Source: Bin5 sp965200615 (lineage in GTDB: Bacteria > Chloroflexota > Anaerolineae > Caldilineales > Caldilineaceae). From it: a stretch of 64,000 bases of DNA. How positions within the stretch are numbered: the stretch's first letter is position 1; each line of letters opens with the position of its first letter. The stretch is taken from positions 4,216,001 to 4,280,000 of the forward strand of contig OZ241377.1 of the NCBI GenBank assembly GCA_965200615.1, read 5' to 3'. This document shows positions 16,240 through 25,304 of the stretch, one piece after another. The notes below the pieces were generated by a model. That model was not told the DNA's origin, did not search any database, and was given only the letters and a program-made list of their open reading frames with translations. The translations under genes and the position numbers were made by a program.

Positions 16240-19200
16240 CTACTCGAATGGATTCTGATAGATCTCCAGATTCTCCGGGATGTGCAGCAGGTCGCCTGGA
16301 CGCAAAATGTAATATGGGCGGATCGCGTTTGGATTGGCAGCCCGGAGCAGGCTGATGGGGATGTCGTACTTCGCGGCAATGATAACCCAGGAATCCCCAT
16401 TCTGGACTTCATGAATCATACTCTCTTCATGAAGTCGAATCGGGATCGCCCGGGGCAGTAGCAGGCGTTCGCCGTTCAATGAACCCTCGACGTGCAGGTT
16501 GGCGCCGCGCAGAACACTCTCCGGCAGATCGTAGGCTCGGGCCAAACCGGCCCAGTTATCGCCTGCCCGCGCCGTGTAGTATCGCAGATCTGAGCACGAT
16601 CCCAATGATACGGGAATGCCCTCCTGCATGCTGTAGGAGAGCAGCCTGAACTTCTCAAGCTCTGTCGCCGGTATGTATACCAGGTCCTCCCTGTATTCAG
16701 GACGCGGACTATTCAAGGCGTTCTCCTCCTCGTCAACCTGGATTTCAGGCATCGGCGGAAGCGGCCTTCCCACAGTGGAGTAGCCAGGCGGAAAAGCAAG
16801 ACCGACCCAACTCGAGAGTCGGAGCAAGGATCGAGTCTCCGGGACGCTGTTCGTTCTACCACCGTTTACGGCGCCGGCCGATTCGTCGACCATGCAGTAG
16901 GAGAAGTCTACAAAGTCATTCGCCCTCGCGAAGTGCGTCGGCAATGCTTTGCCGGTGACTACCGTACCCGCGAGGAGTCCATTCCCACGCGTCTTGTTCA
17001 GCCAGCTGGAGGTAAAGTACTCGCCTCCTGTGCGGCAGCGCACCGCAGGAGGGCAGTCGGGCAGCTGGACAACTGAGGCCGGCACATCGAAAGCCCAGAG
17101 GCTCGGGTCGTCGGGCGCCCCAATCAGTTCCCGCATCCCTTTGTCGGCAATCACCGCTTCCATAAAGTTGTGCCAGAGCGGCGCCGCGCCGGCTGCCCCG
17201 CTATTGCCCCACATCGGGGTCCCGTCACTGTTTCCCGTCCAAACGCCGGCCGCCAGGTATTTCGTGAAGCCGACCGTCCAGTTGTCCTTGAAGTTGGTTG
17301 TCGTGCCTGTCTTTGCGGCCGCGGGACGGCTCAGTTTCAGCCTGCTGTTCGCCCCGAATGCCGGCTTTCGGGCCTCGTTGTCGCTCAGTATGTCGGTGAG
17401 TTGGAAGGCCACGCCCTCAGAAATAATGCGTTTCTGTCCTACCGGCGGCGGCGAGCGGTATCGGCCCAGGTCGTCGACCATGAACAACGCAAATTGCGGC
17501 GGAGAGTAGAGCCCGTCATTGGCAAAAGTGCGAAAAGCATTGGTCAACTCCAACAACGAAACTTCGCCTGCTCCGAGAGACAGGCTCAGACCGTAGCTGT
17601 TCGGTTCTCTCGTAAGACTTGTAATGCCAAATTCCTTGGCTTTGGATACCAGGCGTTCATTGCCCAGGGATGCCAGCAGCTTTACGGCAGGTACATTGTA
17701 ACTATTGGCAAGCGCGGTGCGCACCGTGACCGGCCCATGGAAGGTCCGGTCGTAGTTCCGGGGACTGTAGAAGTGCCCCATACCTACGGAATACGCTGTC
17801 GGGGTGTCCCAAATGACAGTCGCCGGTGAGATCAGGTCTTCAGACAGCGCTGCCGCATACAGAATCGGTTTGAAGGAACTTCCCGGCTGCCGAAGACTGA
17901 CAGAGAGATTTACCTGCCCGGCATCCTCCTCATTGAAGTCGATCCCTCCGACCATGGCCAGTATTTCGCCGGTCTGCGGCTGAATGGCCACCAGAGCGCC
18001 GTTTGTCATCTGGTAAGCTTCACCGACCTTATCGATCCAGGCTTTCAACTCCTGCTCGGCCAGCACTTGCATCGGCATATCCAGCGAAGTGATGATATGC
18101 ATGCCGGACCGGCGCACTTTCCACCGGCCGTTTTCGATGCCCAACGCGTCTGCCATCCGCCTTTCCAGCGCTTTTTCCACATAGAGCACGAAATGGGGCG
18201 CCAGATAATCCTTCTCTTCGGAGCTTCCGATCAGGAAGATCTCTTCAGCGAATATGGCGTCGGCTTTCTCTTGCGACAAAAAGTCGTGTCGCACTAACAG
18301 GTCTAAAACGATGCGCTGCCGCTGTTTGGCGGCATCGAAATTGCGGAACAGATCGAATGATGCCGGCTGCTGGGGCACTCCGGCCAGAATCGTCGCCTCA
18401 GCCCAATTCAGATCGATGGCGCTCTTGCCAAAGTAGACCTGTGCGGCCGCTTCAGGCCCGTAGGCGAGATGTCCGTAGTTGACAAGGTTGAGATAGATCT
18501 CCAGCAGCTCGTCCTTGTTGAAAAGAATCGTCAGATCGTGCGCCAGTCCAATCTCATAGAGTTTCCGATCAATTGTCTGTTCGAATCTGTCCTCCGGCGC
18601 GAGAAAGAGGTTGCGCGCCAGCTGCATGGTGATCGTGCTTGCGCCTGAGGTGATCGACTGGGCCTGTACGTTTTGTATTGCCGCGCCGACAATTCGACGA
18701 CTGTCCACGCCGCGATTGGTAAAGAACGAGGCATCTTCGGTGGCGACGGTTGCAGAGATCAGCGCGGGAGATATCTGATCGAGAGTGACCCAGGTGCGTC
18801 GCCCTTCCTCAAAGAACTCCGCAAGAAGAACGCCGTTCCGATCATAGACGCGGGTCGTTTCAAACAGCTTGGGCAGACTACCGTTGGGCTGGTACTGCTG
18901 CAGGTAGTGTTCTACAACTGTCTTGATCGACCCTTCAGGGCGCGGACCCAATCTCCCTGCTACAAGATCGTCCAGCGGCGGAGCCTCAAGTTCGTCGAAT
19001 CCAAAAGGTAGATTCTCCAGTCCCAGATCCACTTCCTCAGAATCTTCGCCGGAGCAGCCCATCACCAGGACGACGGCCAACAGGAGAACTATCGCGATTG
19101 CGGCGCGCCTCGCGCCTGCACGCGGCGCCGAGTTGCACAATCCATTCAGCATGAAGAACAGGACTTTTCCCGCGGACATTGATTTGCAACTCTTCCTTGA

Positions 19201-19278
19201 GCAAATTGGGCCTTTGCTTCCATCCGCAAATTCTCGCTGCGAATCAGAGTGAGACCACGGCCCGTTTCTTCCCATCAT
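16240..19278 (-). CDS. Class A penicillin-binding protein with two C-terminal LysM domains
   Basis: Intact 1012-residue bifunctional peptidoglycan synthase. Around residues 57-76 there is a hydrophobic segment ending in VMGC, which reads as a signal anchor or lipobox. GT51 motifs: ATEDASFF, GASTITMQLARNL, EIYLNLVNYGHLAYGPEAAA, EATILAGVP. Transpeptidase motifs: SSFK, SYN and KTG (AKTGTTTNF). The last 110 residues hold two LysM repeats (YTARAGDNWAGLARAYDLP and HEVQNGDSWVIIAAKYDIP, the second ending RPGDLLHIP), unusual for this family. The ATG at 19278 has GGAGG 11 nt upstream; internal ATGs at 19179 and 19152 are also possible. It is a paralogue of the frameshifted gene downstream on the same strand. 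Confidence 0.92.
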   Translation of the reverse strand: MMGRNGPWSHSDSQREFADGSKGPICSRKSCKSMSAGKVLFFMLNGLCNSAPRAGARRAAIAIVLLLAVVLVMGCSGEDSEEVDLGLENLPFGFDELEAPPLDDLVAGRLGPRPEGSIKTVVEHYLQQYQPNGSLPKLFETTRVYDRNGVLLAEFFEEGRRTWVTLDQISPALISATVATEDASFFTNRGVDSRRIVGAAIQNVQAQSITSGASTITMQLARNLFLAPEDRFEQTIDRKLYEIGLAHDLTILFNKDELLEIYLNLVNYGHLAYGPEAAAQVYFGKSAIDLNWAEATILAGVPQQPASFDLFRNFDAAKQRQRIVLDLLVRHDFLSQEKADAIFAEEIFLIGSSEEKDYLAPHFVLYVEKALERRMADALGIENGRWKVRRSGMHIITSLDMPMQVLAEQELKAWIDKVGEAYQMTNGALVAIQPQTGEILAMVGGIDFNEEDAGQVNLSVSLRQPGSSFKPILYAAALSEDLISPATVIWDTPTAYSVGMGHFYSPRNYDRTFHGPVTVRTALANSYNVPAVKLLASLGNERLVSKAKEFGITSLTREPNSYGLSLSLGAGEVSLLELTNAFRTFANDGLYSPPQFALFMVDDLGRYRSPPPVGQKRIISEGVAFQLTDILSDNEARKPAFGANSRLKLSRPAAAKTGTTTNFKDNWTVGFTKYLAAGVWTGNSDGTPMWGNSGAAGAAPLWHNFMEAVIADKGMRELIGAPDDPSLWAFDVPASVVQLPDCPPAVRCRTGGEYFTSSWLNKTRGNGLLAGTVVTGKALPTHFARANDFVDFSYCMVDESAGAVNGGRTNSVPETRSLLRLSSWVGLAFPPGYSTVGRPLPPMPEIQVDEEENALNSPRPEYREDLVYIPATELEKFRLLSYSMQEGIPVSLGSCSDLRYYTARAGDNWAGLARAYDLPESVLRGANLHVEGSLNGERLLLPRAIPIRLHEESMIHEVQNGDSWVIIAAKYDIPISLLRAANPNAIRPYYILRPGDLLHIPENLEIYQNPFE

Positions 19279-19530
19279 GATCGAACTGCCCTCCGTGACG
19301 CTACGATGTCGATCAGGCCTCGACTTGGCTTTTCAGGTGCGAAATCTCTGCACTATTTTGGGGGACGGGTATCTGCCCGTTCAAAGTAAAATTCGCGATA
19401 ACGGGGGTATCAACTTAAATTGTATCACACATACGATAACGACAAGCGCGAAGATCGGCAGTTGCGCGAAGAAAAGGCGATTAGCAGTAATAGATAGATT
19501 GCAACGGAACTGAAGCGGAGTCAAACAAGA

Positions 19531-19552
19531 AAACCGCTCCTTCGAGCGGTTT
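19531..19552 (-). terminator. Rho-independent terminator of tRNA-Cys
   Basis: AAACCGCTC and GAGCGGTTT form a 9-bp stem with a 4-nt loop, followed on the minus strand by TTCTTGTTT. It begins 1 nt after the tRNA 3' end. Confidence 0.8.
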
Positions 19553-19553
19553 G

Positions 19554-19624
<71 letters not shown>

Positions 19625-19753
19625 GCACAACTTGCAGGAATCAACTCGCAGCCGATCGTATCAGGACTGTGTTTCTTTGTCAAATCAGGCCGTTCAGGGT
19701 TAACATCTGTCTGTTTCCTCCGGACCGTTTACTGCACCCGGACATATTTGACT

Positions 19754-20137
19754 ATGACCCTGACTGATGAAATGGTCGTTTGCGAACGCTGCGGTGTCAC
19801 CTTCCTTTGGACGGTGGAGGACAAACGCAAAGAGCCCCGCGGACAGAAGCCTCCCCCCTTTTGCTTGGGATGCGGCTTTCTCTTGCCCGCCGCCAAACGA
19901 GAACGCGGCTTGGTGAAGTGGTACAGTCCTGGCAAAAAGTATGGCTTCATTTCACGCTCCAGCGGCCCGGACCTCTTTGCCCATCGTTCCCGTTTCGACG
20001 GTATTGGCCGCCTCAGGACGGGGGACCTGGTTGAATTTGTAGTCGAGGAAACTGAAAAGGGGGCAGCAGCGGTAGGCGTGCGATTGCTATCCAGACTGTT
20101 AAAGGACGGATCACGAGACCACCTCTCTGGAGGGTAG
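19754..20137 (+). CDS. Zinc-ribbon plus cold-shock-domain protein
   Basis: 127-residue cytoplasmic nucleic-acid-binding protein. The N-terminal half has paired cysteines (CERC and CLGC, about 25 residues apart) in the style of the small zinc-ribbon family often seen in Chloroflexota. The second half is a cold-shock domain with RNP1-like KYGFISRS and RNP2-like LFAHRSRF, beginning at GLVKWYSPGKK. The frame stays open upstream to 19589, but that part overlaps the tRNA-Cys gene, so I place the start at the ATG at 19754. It probably binds single-stranded RNA or DNA. It is monocistronic and converges on the glycosyltransferase gene. Confidence 0.8.
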   Translation: MTLTDEMVVCERCGVTFLWTVEDKRKEPRGQKPPPFCLGCGFLLPAAKRERGLVKWYSPGKKYGFISRSSGPDLFAHRSRFDGIGRLRTGDLVEFVVEETEKGAAAVGVRLLSRLLKDGSRDHLSGG

Positions 20138-20150
20138 GCGTTCGGAATAT

Positions 20151-21290
20151 CTAATGCGGAGCCGCGGCGGGCGCGTCTGACAACTCGGCGAATTGGTAGT
20201 CGTAAGTCCTGGCCACGACTGGCCAGACATAGTTTTCACGCACGGCGCGCCGCAGTGAAGGCGGAGCCGCACGCGGCATTCGCAAGCGCATGCCCGCCTT
20301 CTCGAATAGGTCATCATCGTCTGCGTACAAGCAGGCTGCGTGCAGGCCGGGAGGGATCAGTTCGGGGTAACTCAGGCGGTCCGGCAGGAGAGGAAAGGCC
20401 CCCGCTTGCACCGCTTCCAGCATGCTGATACCGAAGAATTCGTGCTCCGCTGTACTGATGACAAGGTCAGTCCTTTGCAGCAGCGCCTGGTAATCTTTCC
20501 GGGACGGCAGAAAACCCCAGTGTTCGATGCGATGGGCCAGGCGCGTTTCGGCCTCCTCAAACTCAGCGGGGATGTTTCTGAAGTTCTCTCCCGCTACGGC
20601 CAGTCTGAATTCGTGTCCGGCCTCCTCCAGTCTGTACAGCAGGTCAAAGAAGCGGTCCGGCCGCTTATCGTACTCCCAGCGCTGATTCCACAGAACCAAG
20701 GGCGCCTCCGGGTCCGTCTCAAGGCGGTTCTTGTCCGGAATGTCAATGCCGACCGGCAATACCCTTGAGCGCGCCTCAACCCGCTCGATCTGTTCCAGGT
20801 GAATGTAGTCGGGAAAGTGCTTGAGCAGATTGGGAAGTTCACTGAACCAGCTCTGACGATGAAACTCGGAGTTGAACACGATCAGGTCGGCGCAAAGCTG
20901 GCTGAGCCAGTTAATCATTGCGTAAGTCAGATCGGGCTTCTCGCCGGGGCGCCAGGGGTAGGTCAGCTGGTTTTCATGCATATAGAGAACCGTCTTGGCC
21001 CGCGCCGGCAAGTACCTTCTCATCAGAGCAAGCCACGCGGAGAGATTCGTCATGTCGGTGGCCAGGACCAGGTCGGGCGGTGGATGCTTGTCAACCGCCT
21101 TCGCCCGCTGGGCCAGTTCAATCGCGCCGCCCTGCATCCTCCACTTCCAGAATCTGCCGGCCAGTGTAAAGAGGTGAACGGAATGCCGGCTGTTGGCCTG
21201 ATAGCCCTCAGCCCACGCCTTGTGGCTTCCAGTGTGGTAAGGTGAGAGAAGCCAGATGGTCAGCGGTTGCAACGAGCTTGAATTCGTCAT
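20151..21290 (-). CDS. DUF3524 glycosyltransferase, tRNA-queuosine mannosyltransferase-like
   Basis: 379-residue GT-B fold glycosyltransferase. The N-terminus (LSPYHTGSHKAWAEGY, later ATDMTNLSAWLAL and YMHENQLTYPW) is the signature of the DUF3524 family, whose animal member GTDC1/QTMAN mannosylates queuosine in tRNA-Asp. The C-terminal half has the family 1/4 nucleotide-sugar site (LWNQRWEYDKRPD, VISTAEHEFFGISMLEAVQAG). The bacterial substrate is less certain; a tRNA role is inference. The first available start is a TTG at 21332; I prefer the ATG at 21290 because the domain begins 9-10 residues after it. It is divergent from the bifunctional-nuclease gene at 21703. Confidence 0.8.
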   Translation of the reverse strand: MTNSSSLQPLTIWLLSPYHTGSHKAWAEGYQANSRHSVHLFTLAGRFWKWRMQGGAIELAQRAKAVDKHPPPDLVLATDMTNLSAWLALMRRYLPARAKTVLYMHENQLTYPWRPGEKPDLTYAMINWLSQLCADLIVFNSEFHRQSWFSELPNLLKHFPDYIHLEQIERVEARSRVLPVGIDIPDKNRLETDPEAPLVLWNQRWEYDKRPDRFFDLLYRLEEAGHEFRLAVAGENFRNIPAEFEEAETRLAHRIEHWGFLPSRKDYQALLQRTDLVISTAEHEFFGISMLEAVQAGAFPLLPDRLSYPELIPPGLHAACLYADDDDLFEKAGMRLRMPRAAPPSLRRAVRENYVWPVVARTYDYQFAELSDAPAAAPH

Positions 21291-21702
21291 CAGTTCGTGG
21301 TCTGCCTGAGCAGCAGAGAGAGGTTGAAGCAAGCGCCGGAACTTGGCCTAGCGAACTCATTGAGGGGCTGCCGCCTCCGGACCCTACTTTGCGTTGACCG
21401 GGACGCGACCCGCATTCCCATCGAGTCGACCTGCCTCAAGACGCCTACTAACAGTACCCCATCGGGTAGCTTCTATCAACTCCTTCCCGGTAGGAGGCCC
21501 GCTACAGGTAAACGGCCTGGCTTGACCCAGATAGCGGAGCCGGACAGCCTCATGCGAATGGAATATCACTTTGCGGGAAAAAATGCCTATGCTATAATCC
21601 GAATCGCGCCAGCTTGGAGATTCGGCCAGCGCCGGCCGCCTTCGGTGAAACTGTGGGAGACTTCGTGGATCGGGTTCAGCACATCGTGTACAGGAGCAAG
21701 GA
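21291..21702. other. Divergent intergenic region with one clear promoter
   Basis: About 400 bp between two divergent genes. It holds the promoter at 21571-21598 serving the plus-strand gene and a small hairpin TACCC-CATC-GGGTA near 21456-21468. No gene, tRNA or recognised riboswitch is visible. Confidence 0.4.
21571..21598 (+). promoter_or_regulatory. Promoter upstream of the bifunctional nuclease gene
   Basis: TTGCGG (21571-21576), a 16-bp spacer and a perfect TATAAT (21593-21598). The transcript would carry a leader of about 100 nt before the ATG at 21703. Confidence 0.6.
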
Positions 21703-22221
21703 ATGATTGAGGTAGTAATCGACAGTGTGCGCGTAAGTCTGATGTCCCAGCACAGGATCGTGGTGCTGCGCGAGGAGAGCGGCGAAAGGTATCTCCCAAT
21801 TTGGATAGGCCCCTTTGAAGCCGATGCAATCACCATCCAACTGCAAGGCATCGAAGTCGTAAGGCCAATGACTCACGACCTGCTGCGCCAGATTACGGAA
21901 TCGTTAGACGGCGAGATTACACATGTAGTCATAAGCGATCTGCAAAACGAGACCTTTTTCGCCGAGATCGTCCTTGAATCCAATGGCGAATCGCTGGAGA
22001 TCGACAGTCGACCCAGTGACGCCGTTGCCCTGGCAGTCCGCGTTGACGTACCGATTTACGTTGCCGACGAAGTCATGGCGCGGGCCGGTATGCAGCCGGA
22101 AGAGGAGTTAGGTGTACTGGGTCAGGGCGCTGAAGGCGTCGAGGAGGAAGTTGGAGAGACCAGCGACGAGGACCTGGATGTCTTCCGCGACTTTATTGAA
22201 GGCCTCGACATCGACAACTAA
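21703..22221 (+). CDS. Bifunctional nuclease family protein (DUF151)
   Basis: 172-residue cytoplasmic protein of the BFN/DUF151 family, whose plant members show DNase and RNase activity; the bacterial role is poorly known. The conserved core is all present: MIEVVIDSVRVSL, the GERYLPIWIGPFEADAI segment, and SRPSDAVALAVRVDVPIYV. The last 40 residues are very acidic. The ATG follows AGGAGCAAGGA, a strong ribosome site. It lies 260 bp upstream of dnaB on the same strand and may be co-transcribed with the replication genes. Confidence 0.9.
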   Translation: MIEVVIDSVRVSLMSQHRIVVLREESGERYLPIWIGPFEADAITIQLQGIEVVRPMTHDLLRQITESLDGEITHVVISDLQNETFFAEIVLESNGESLEIDSRPSDAVALAVRVDVPIYVADEVMARAGMQPEEELGVLGQGAEGVEEEVGETSDEDLDVFRDFIEGLDIDN

Positions 22222-22481
22222 GGGGGCTTGATAGGGGGCTACGCCGGCCGCGATCAATTTGAGTCGGCGGACGCAAACGAGGGCTGCGCAATCGCAACAG
22301 AAACGAACGCAGACGGCGGCGGGGTCGCATCCAAGCGGTTCTCGCCGTTTTTTGCACTCTGGCGATTGCCTGTCACCAGATACACTCCTTGTCGATTGCG
22401 CGGTACAGTGGGCAAGAGTGAGTGGGCACGCAAAACCAATGTCAGATATGGAACCAGGGGACCTGCCTCTCAAGAACTTCG

Positions 22482-24461
22482 ATGAGCGAAACGATTGAAG
22501 CAACCATCAAGACGACGCCGGCGAATGTGGAGGCCGAGCAGGCTGTGCTCGGTTCTCTTTTGATCGATCCGGATGCGATAGTAAAGATCTCCACTACACT
22601 TCGTGATTCTGACTTCTATCGGGAGCCGCACCAGTGGATATATGGAGCGTTGCAGACCCTGCATGAACGGCGCGAACCGGCTGATTTCGTGACGCTGGTC
22701 GACGAACTGGAACGGAACGAACGGCTTGAAGAGATCGGTGGTCCCGCCTATATCACACAACTGATCAACAGCACGCCGACTGCCATATATGTAGACCATT
22801 ACGCGCGCATCGTGGAACGCACCGCCACTCTGCGGCGCCTGATCGGGGCGGCCAACCAGATCGCAGAACTCGCCTACGACGAAAGCCACGACGTTAACGA
22901 AGTTGTCGACAGGGCCGAGGGAATTATTTTCGGCCTCAGCGAGAGCCGCATTCACAGAGATCTGACACCAGTTTCCCGGGTATTGGACGAAGTCGTCGAC
23001 CAGATCGACTTTCTGGCCCGCAATCAGAACAGGCTGATGGGAGTTCCTACGGGCTTCGTTCTGCTTGACAAGATGCTGGGCGGCTTCCAAAAGAGTGATC
23101 TGATTATTGTTGCCGGCCGCCCTGGAATGGGCAAGTCCAGTCTGGGACTGTCGATTGCCCAGAATGCCGCCCGCCGCTACAACGCCCGCGTTGCCATTTT
23201 CAGCCTGGAGATGAGCAGCGAGCAAGTTGTTCAACGTCTGCTCTCTATCGAGACCGCCATCGACAGTCATCGCTTGCGAATGGGTCAGATCGATGAGGAA
23301 GAATGGCCGATCCTGGTTGAAGCCGCGAATATACTCGCCGGCACCAATATCTTTATAGACGATACGCCCAGCGCATCGGTGTTGGAGATCAGGACCAAGG
23401 CGCGCCGGCTCTACGCCGAACGCGGCATCGATCTGATAGTCGTCGATTACATGCAGCTCATGTCTGGCGGGGGTAGTGGAGGACCTCGAGGAGAAAACCG
23501 TCAGCAGGAGATCAGTTTTATCAGCCGCTCCTTGAAGGGGCTGGCCCGAGAACTCAACGTGCCCGTTATCGCCCTCAGCCAGTTGAGTCGGGCCGTTGAG
23601 ACCCGGGCAAACAACAAGCCGGTACTTTCCGATCTGCGCGAAAGCGGCTGCCTCTGCGGCGACACACGCGTCTACCTTCCCGAATTGGGCATGTCGTGTC
23701 CGATATCGGAACTCGTGCATCGCCGAGAGTTCAAGATTGCGGCCCTCGACAGGACAAGACACGGCTTGGCGCCGGCCAGCGTCAGCAACGCCTTCTGCAC
23801 TGGCGCCAAGCCGGTTTTCCGCCTTACGACAAAACAGGGCCGAACGATTCGCGCGACCGCAAATCACAAGTTCCTCTCCGAACAGGGATGGAAGCGTCTG
23901 GATGAACTGTGTCTTGACGAAAGAATTGCCGCGGTCAATACGAACGCCGGGCCGCCGGTCGTGCAGGGGTCTGCCCCCCCATCCGGGACCAGGAATGGAT
24001 TACTGTTCCAACCCACCGGCCAGACAGAGTCCGGTCTGATTGAAGAACTGCGAAGGATACACTGGGAAAAGCAACGGAATACAGGACCCGACGCGATAGT
24101 TGTTCCGCACCCAACTGCCGCAGCACAGACCACAACTATGGTGGGCGCCGTACTCTGGGACCAGGTGGCCTCGATTCATGCTGATGGGATTGAAGACGTA
24201 TACGATCTCACAGTGCCGGTTTATCACAACTTTGCCGCCAACGAGATCATTGTCCATAACTCGATTGAACAGGATGCCGACGTAGTCATCTTCGTCTATC
24301 GAGAAGACTATTACAACGAAGAAACGGACCAGCAAAACATCGCCGACCTGATGGTCGCCAAGCACCGCCACGGTACGACCGGAACGGTCAGCCTCTATTT
24401 CCGCAAGGAACTGACTCAGTTTCGCGATCTGGAGCTGCGGCGAGAAGACCTGGACTATTAA
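22482..24461 (+). CDS. dnaB: Replicative DNA helicase DnaB, interrupted by an intein
   Basis: Hexameric fork helicase, precursor of 659 residues; about 455 remain after splicing. The N-terminal collar domain starts TTPANVEAEQAVLGSLLIDP. The RecA-like motor has Walker A GRPGMGKSS, IFSLEMSSEQ, VVDYMQLM and ALSQLSRAVE. The sequence is interrupted after SDLRESG by a 204-residue intein and resumes SIEQDADVVIFVYRED, the same position as in the Synechocystis DnaB intein. The frame is open to 22422, but family N-termini fit the ATG at 22482 (MSETIEATIKTTPANVEAEQ). It is followed by the dnaD-like gene and the helicase loader, a coherent replication-restart block. Confidence 0.95.
   Translation: MSETIEATIKTTPANVEAEQAVLGSLLIDPDAIVKISTTLRDSDFYREPHQWIYGALQTLHERREPADFVTLVDELERNERLEEIGGPAYITQLINSTPTAIYVDHYARIVERTATLRRLIGAANQIAELAYDESHDVNEVVDRAEGIIFGLSESRIHRDLTPVSRVLDEVVDQIDFLARNQNRLMGVPTGFVLLDKMLGGFQKSDLIIVAGRPGMGKSSLGLSIAQNAARRYNARVAIFSLEMSSEQVVQRLLSIETAIDSHRLRMGQIDEEEWPILVEAANILAGTNIFIDDTPSASVLEIRTKARRLYAERGIDLIVVDYMQLMSGGGSGGPRGENRQQEISFISRSLKGLARELNVPVIALSQLSRAVETRANNKPVLSDLRESGCLCGDTRVYLPELGMSCPISELVHRREFKIAALDRTRHGLAPASVSNAFCTGAKPVFRLTTKQGRTIRATANHKFLSEQGWKRLDELCLDERIAAVNTNAGPPVVQGSAPPSGTRNGLLFQPTGQTESGLIEELRRIHWEKQRNTGPDAIVVPHPTAAAQTTTMVGAVLWDQVASIHADGIEDVYDLTVPVYHNFAANEIIVHNSIEQDADVVIFVYREDYYNEETDQQNIADLMVAKHRHGTTGTVSLYFRKELTQFRDLELRREDLDY
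23649..24260 (+). other. Mini-intein inside DnaB (no homing endonuclease)
   Basis: Self-splicing protein element of 204 residues, codons 390-593 of the precursor. Block A begins CLCGDTRVYLPE with catalytic Cys1. Block B is GRTIRATANHKFLSEQ with the TxxH pair (T-A-N-H). Block F is VYDLTVPVYHNFAAN, and block G is IIVHN with the His-Asn terminus. The +1 extein residue is serine. No LAGLIDADG motif or space for an endonuclease exists between blocks B and F. All residues needed for splicing are present, so it should be active. Confidence 0.93.
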
Positions 24462-24566
24462 TGCGCGGTTCGGCTGGATCCACCCAGGCTCTGTGCAGCC
24501 GACTGAGCATCATGCTGCTGACGCAACGGCTATCGACATGAAGGCGCTTTTTCCGTCGGAGCAGAA

Positions 24567-25304
24567 GTGACTCGACAACTACCAGGCTTTATTGGTTTTC
24601 CTGATCAGGATATGCAGGCCGTCGTCGTTCCGGATCTGTTTTTCGTCGACCTTCTTCCCCAGATCGACGACTTGGCGGAACTGAAGCTGACAGTCTACTT
24701 CTTCTGGTTGCTGAATGAGCAGGAAGGACCGCTGCGCTTTGTCCGCGGGGACGACTTGCGCCGAGACGAAACGCTTCTAATGAGCTTGAGTCTGGATAGC
24801 GAACTGCGAACTCCCTTGAACGTGCTGGAAGACGCGCTCAAACGCGCGGTCGTCCGCAACACGCTGATCAGAATGGATGTAGATGCGAACGCGCATGGTG
24901 GCGTGAAGAGCCAAAACGGTCAGAGCCGGCAGAATGAAGGCGTCTCTCCTTCAGGAGACAGGGAGAACCCAATCGAGGATTGGTACTTCCTGAATACGGC
25001 CAGAGGACGTCAGTCCGTCGCTGCCATCCGTCAGGGCAGGTTGGCTGAGCTGGAGGGAATCATTCCTGACGAAGCCCGGCTGCAGGTGGAGCGACCGAAT
25101 GTTTTCGTGCTATACGAACAGAACTTCGGCTTGATGACAGCTATGATCGCCGACCAGCTCAGGGACCTGGAAAAAAGCTACCCTCCCGACTGGATCACCG
25201 AGGCCATGGAGATCGCTCTGCTCAACAACAAGCGCCACCTGAACTACATCCGGGCGATACTGAGAAGGTGGGAGACGGAAGGCAAGGACGAAGGTTATGG
25301 ATGA
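24567..25304 (+). CDS. DnaD-like primosome protein
   Basis: 245-residue replication initiation/restart protein. The N-terminal half resembles the DnaD winged-helix region. After a poorly conserved linker, residues about 178-240 match the DnaB_2/DnaD C-terminal domain: FVLYEQNFGLMTAMIADQL, LEKSYPPDWITEAMEIALLN, NKRHLNYIRAILRRWETEGK. In Bacillus such proteins help load the helicase on DNA with DnaI. The start is GTG with GGAGCAGAA upstream. The 3' end overlaps the helicase-loader gene by 8 nt, which supports joint translation with it. It sits 105 bp after dnaB. Confidence 0.85.
   Translation: MTRQLPGFIGFPDQDMQAVVVPDLFFVDLLPQIDDLAELKLTVYFFWLLNEQEGPLRFVRGDDLRRDETLLMSLSLDSELRTPLNVLEDALKRAVVRNTLIRMDVDANAHGGVKSQNGQSRQNEGVSPSGDRENPIEDWYFLNTARGRQSVAAIRQGRLAELEGIIPDEARLQVERPNVFVLYEQNFGLMTAMIADQLRDLEKSYPPDWITEAMEIALLNNKRHLNYIRAILRRWETEGKDEGYG

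Noticed and set aside
22470..23867. 465-codon minus-strand frame opposite dnaB
   Set aside because: Antisense shadow of the DnaB motor domain and intein; no recognisable motif.
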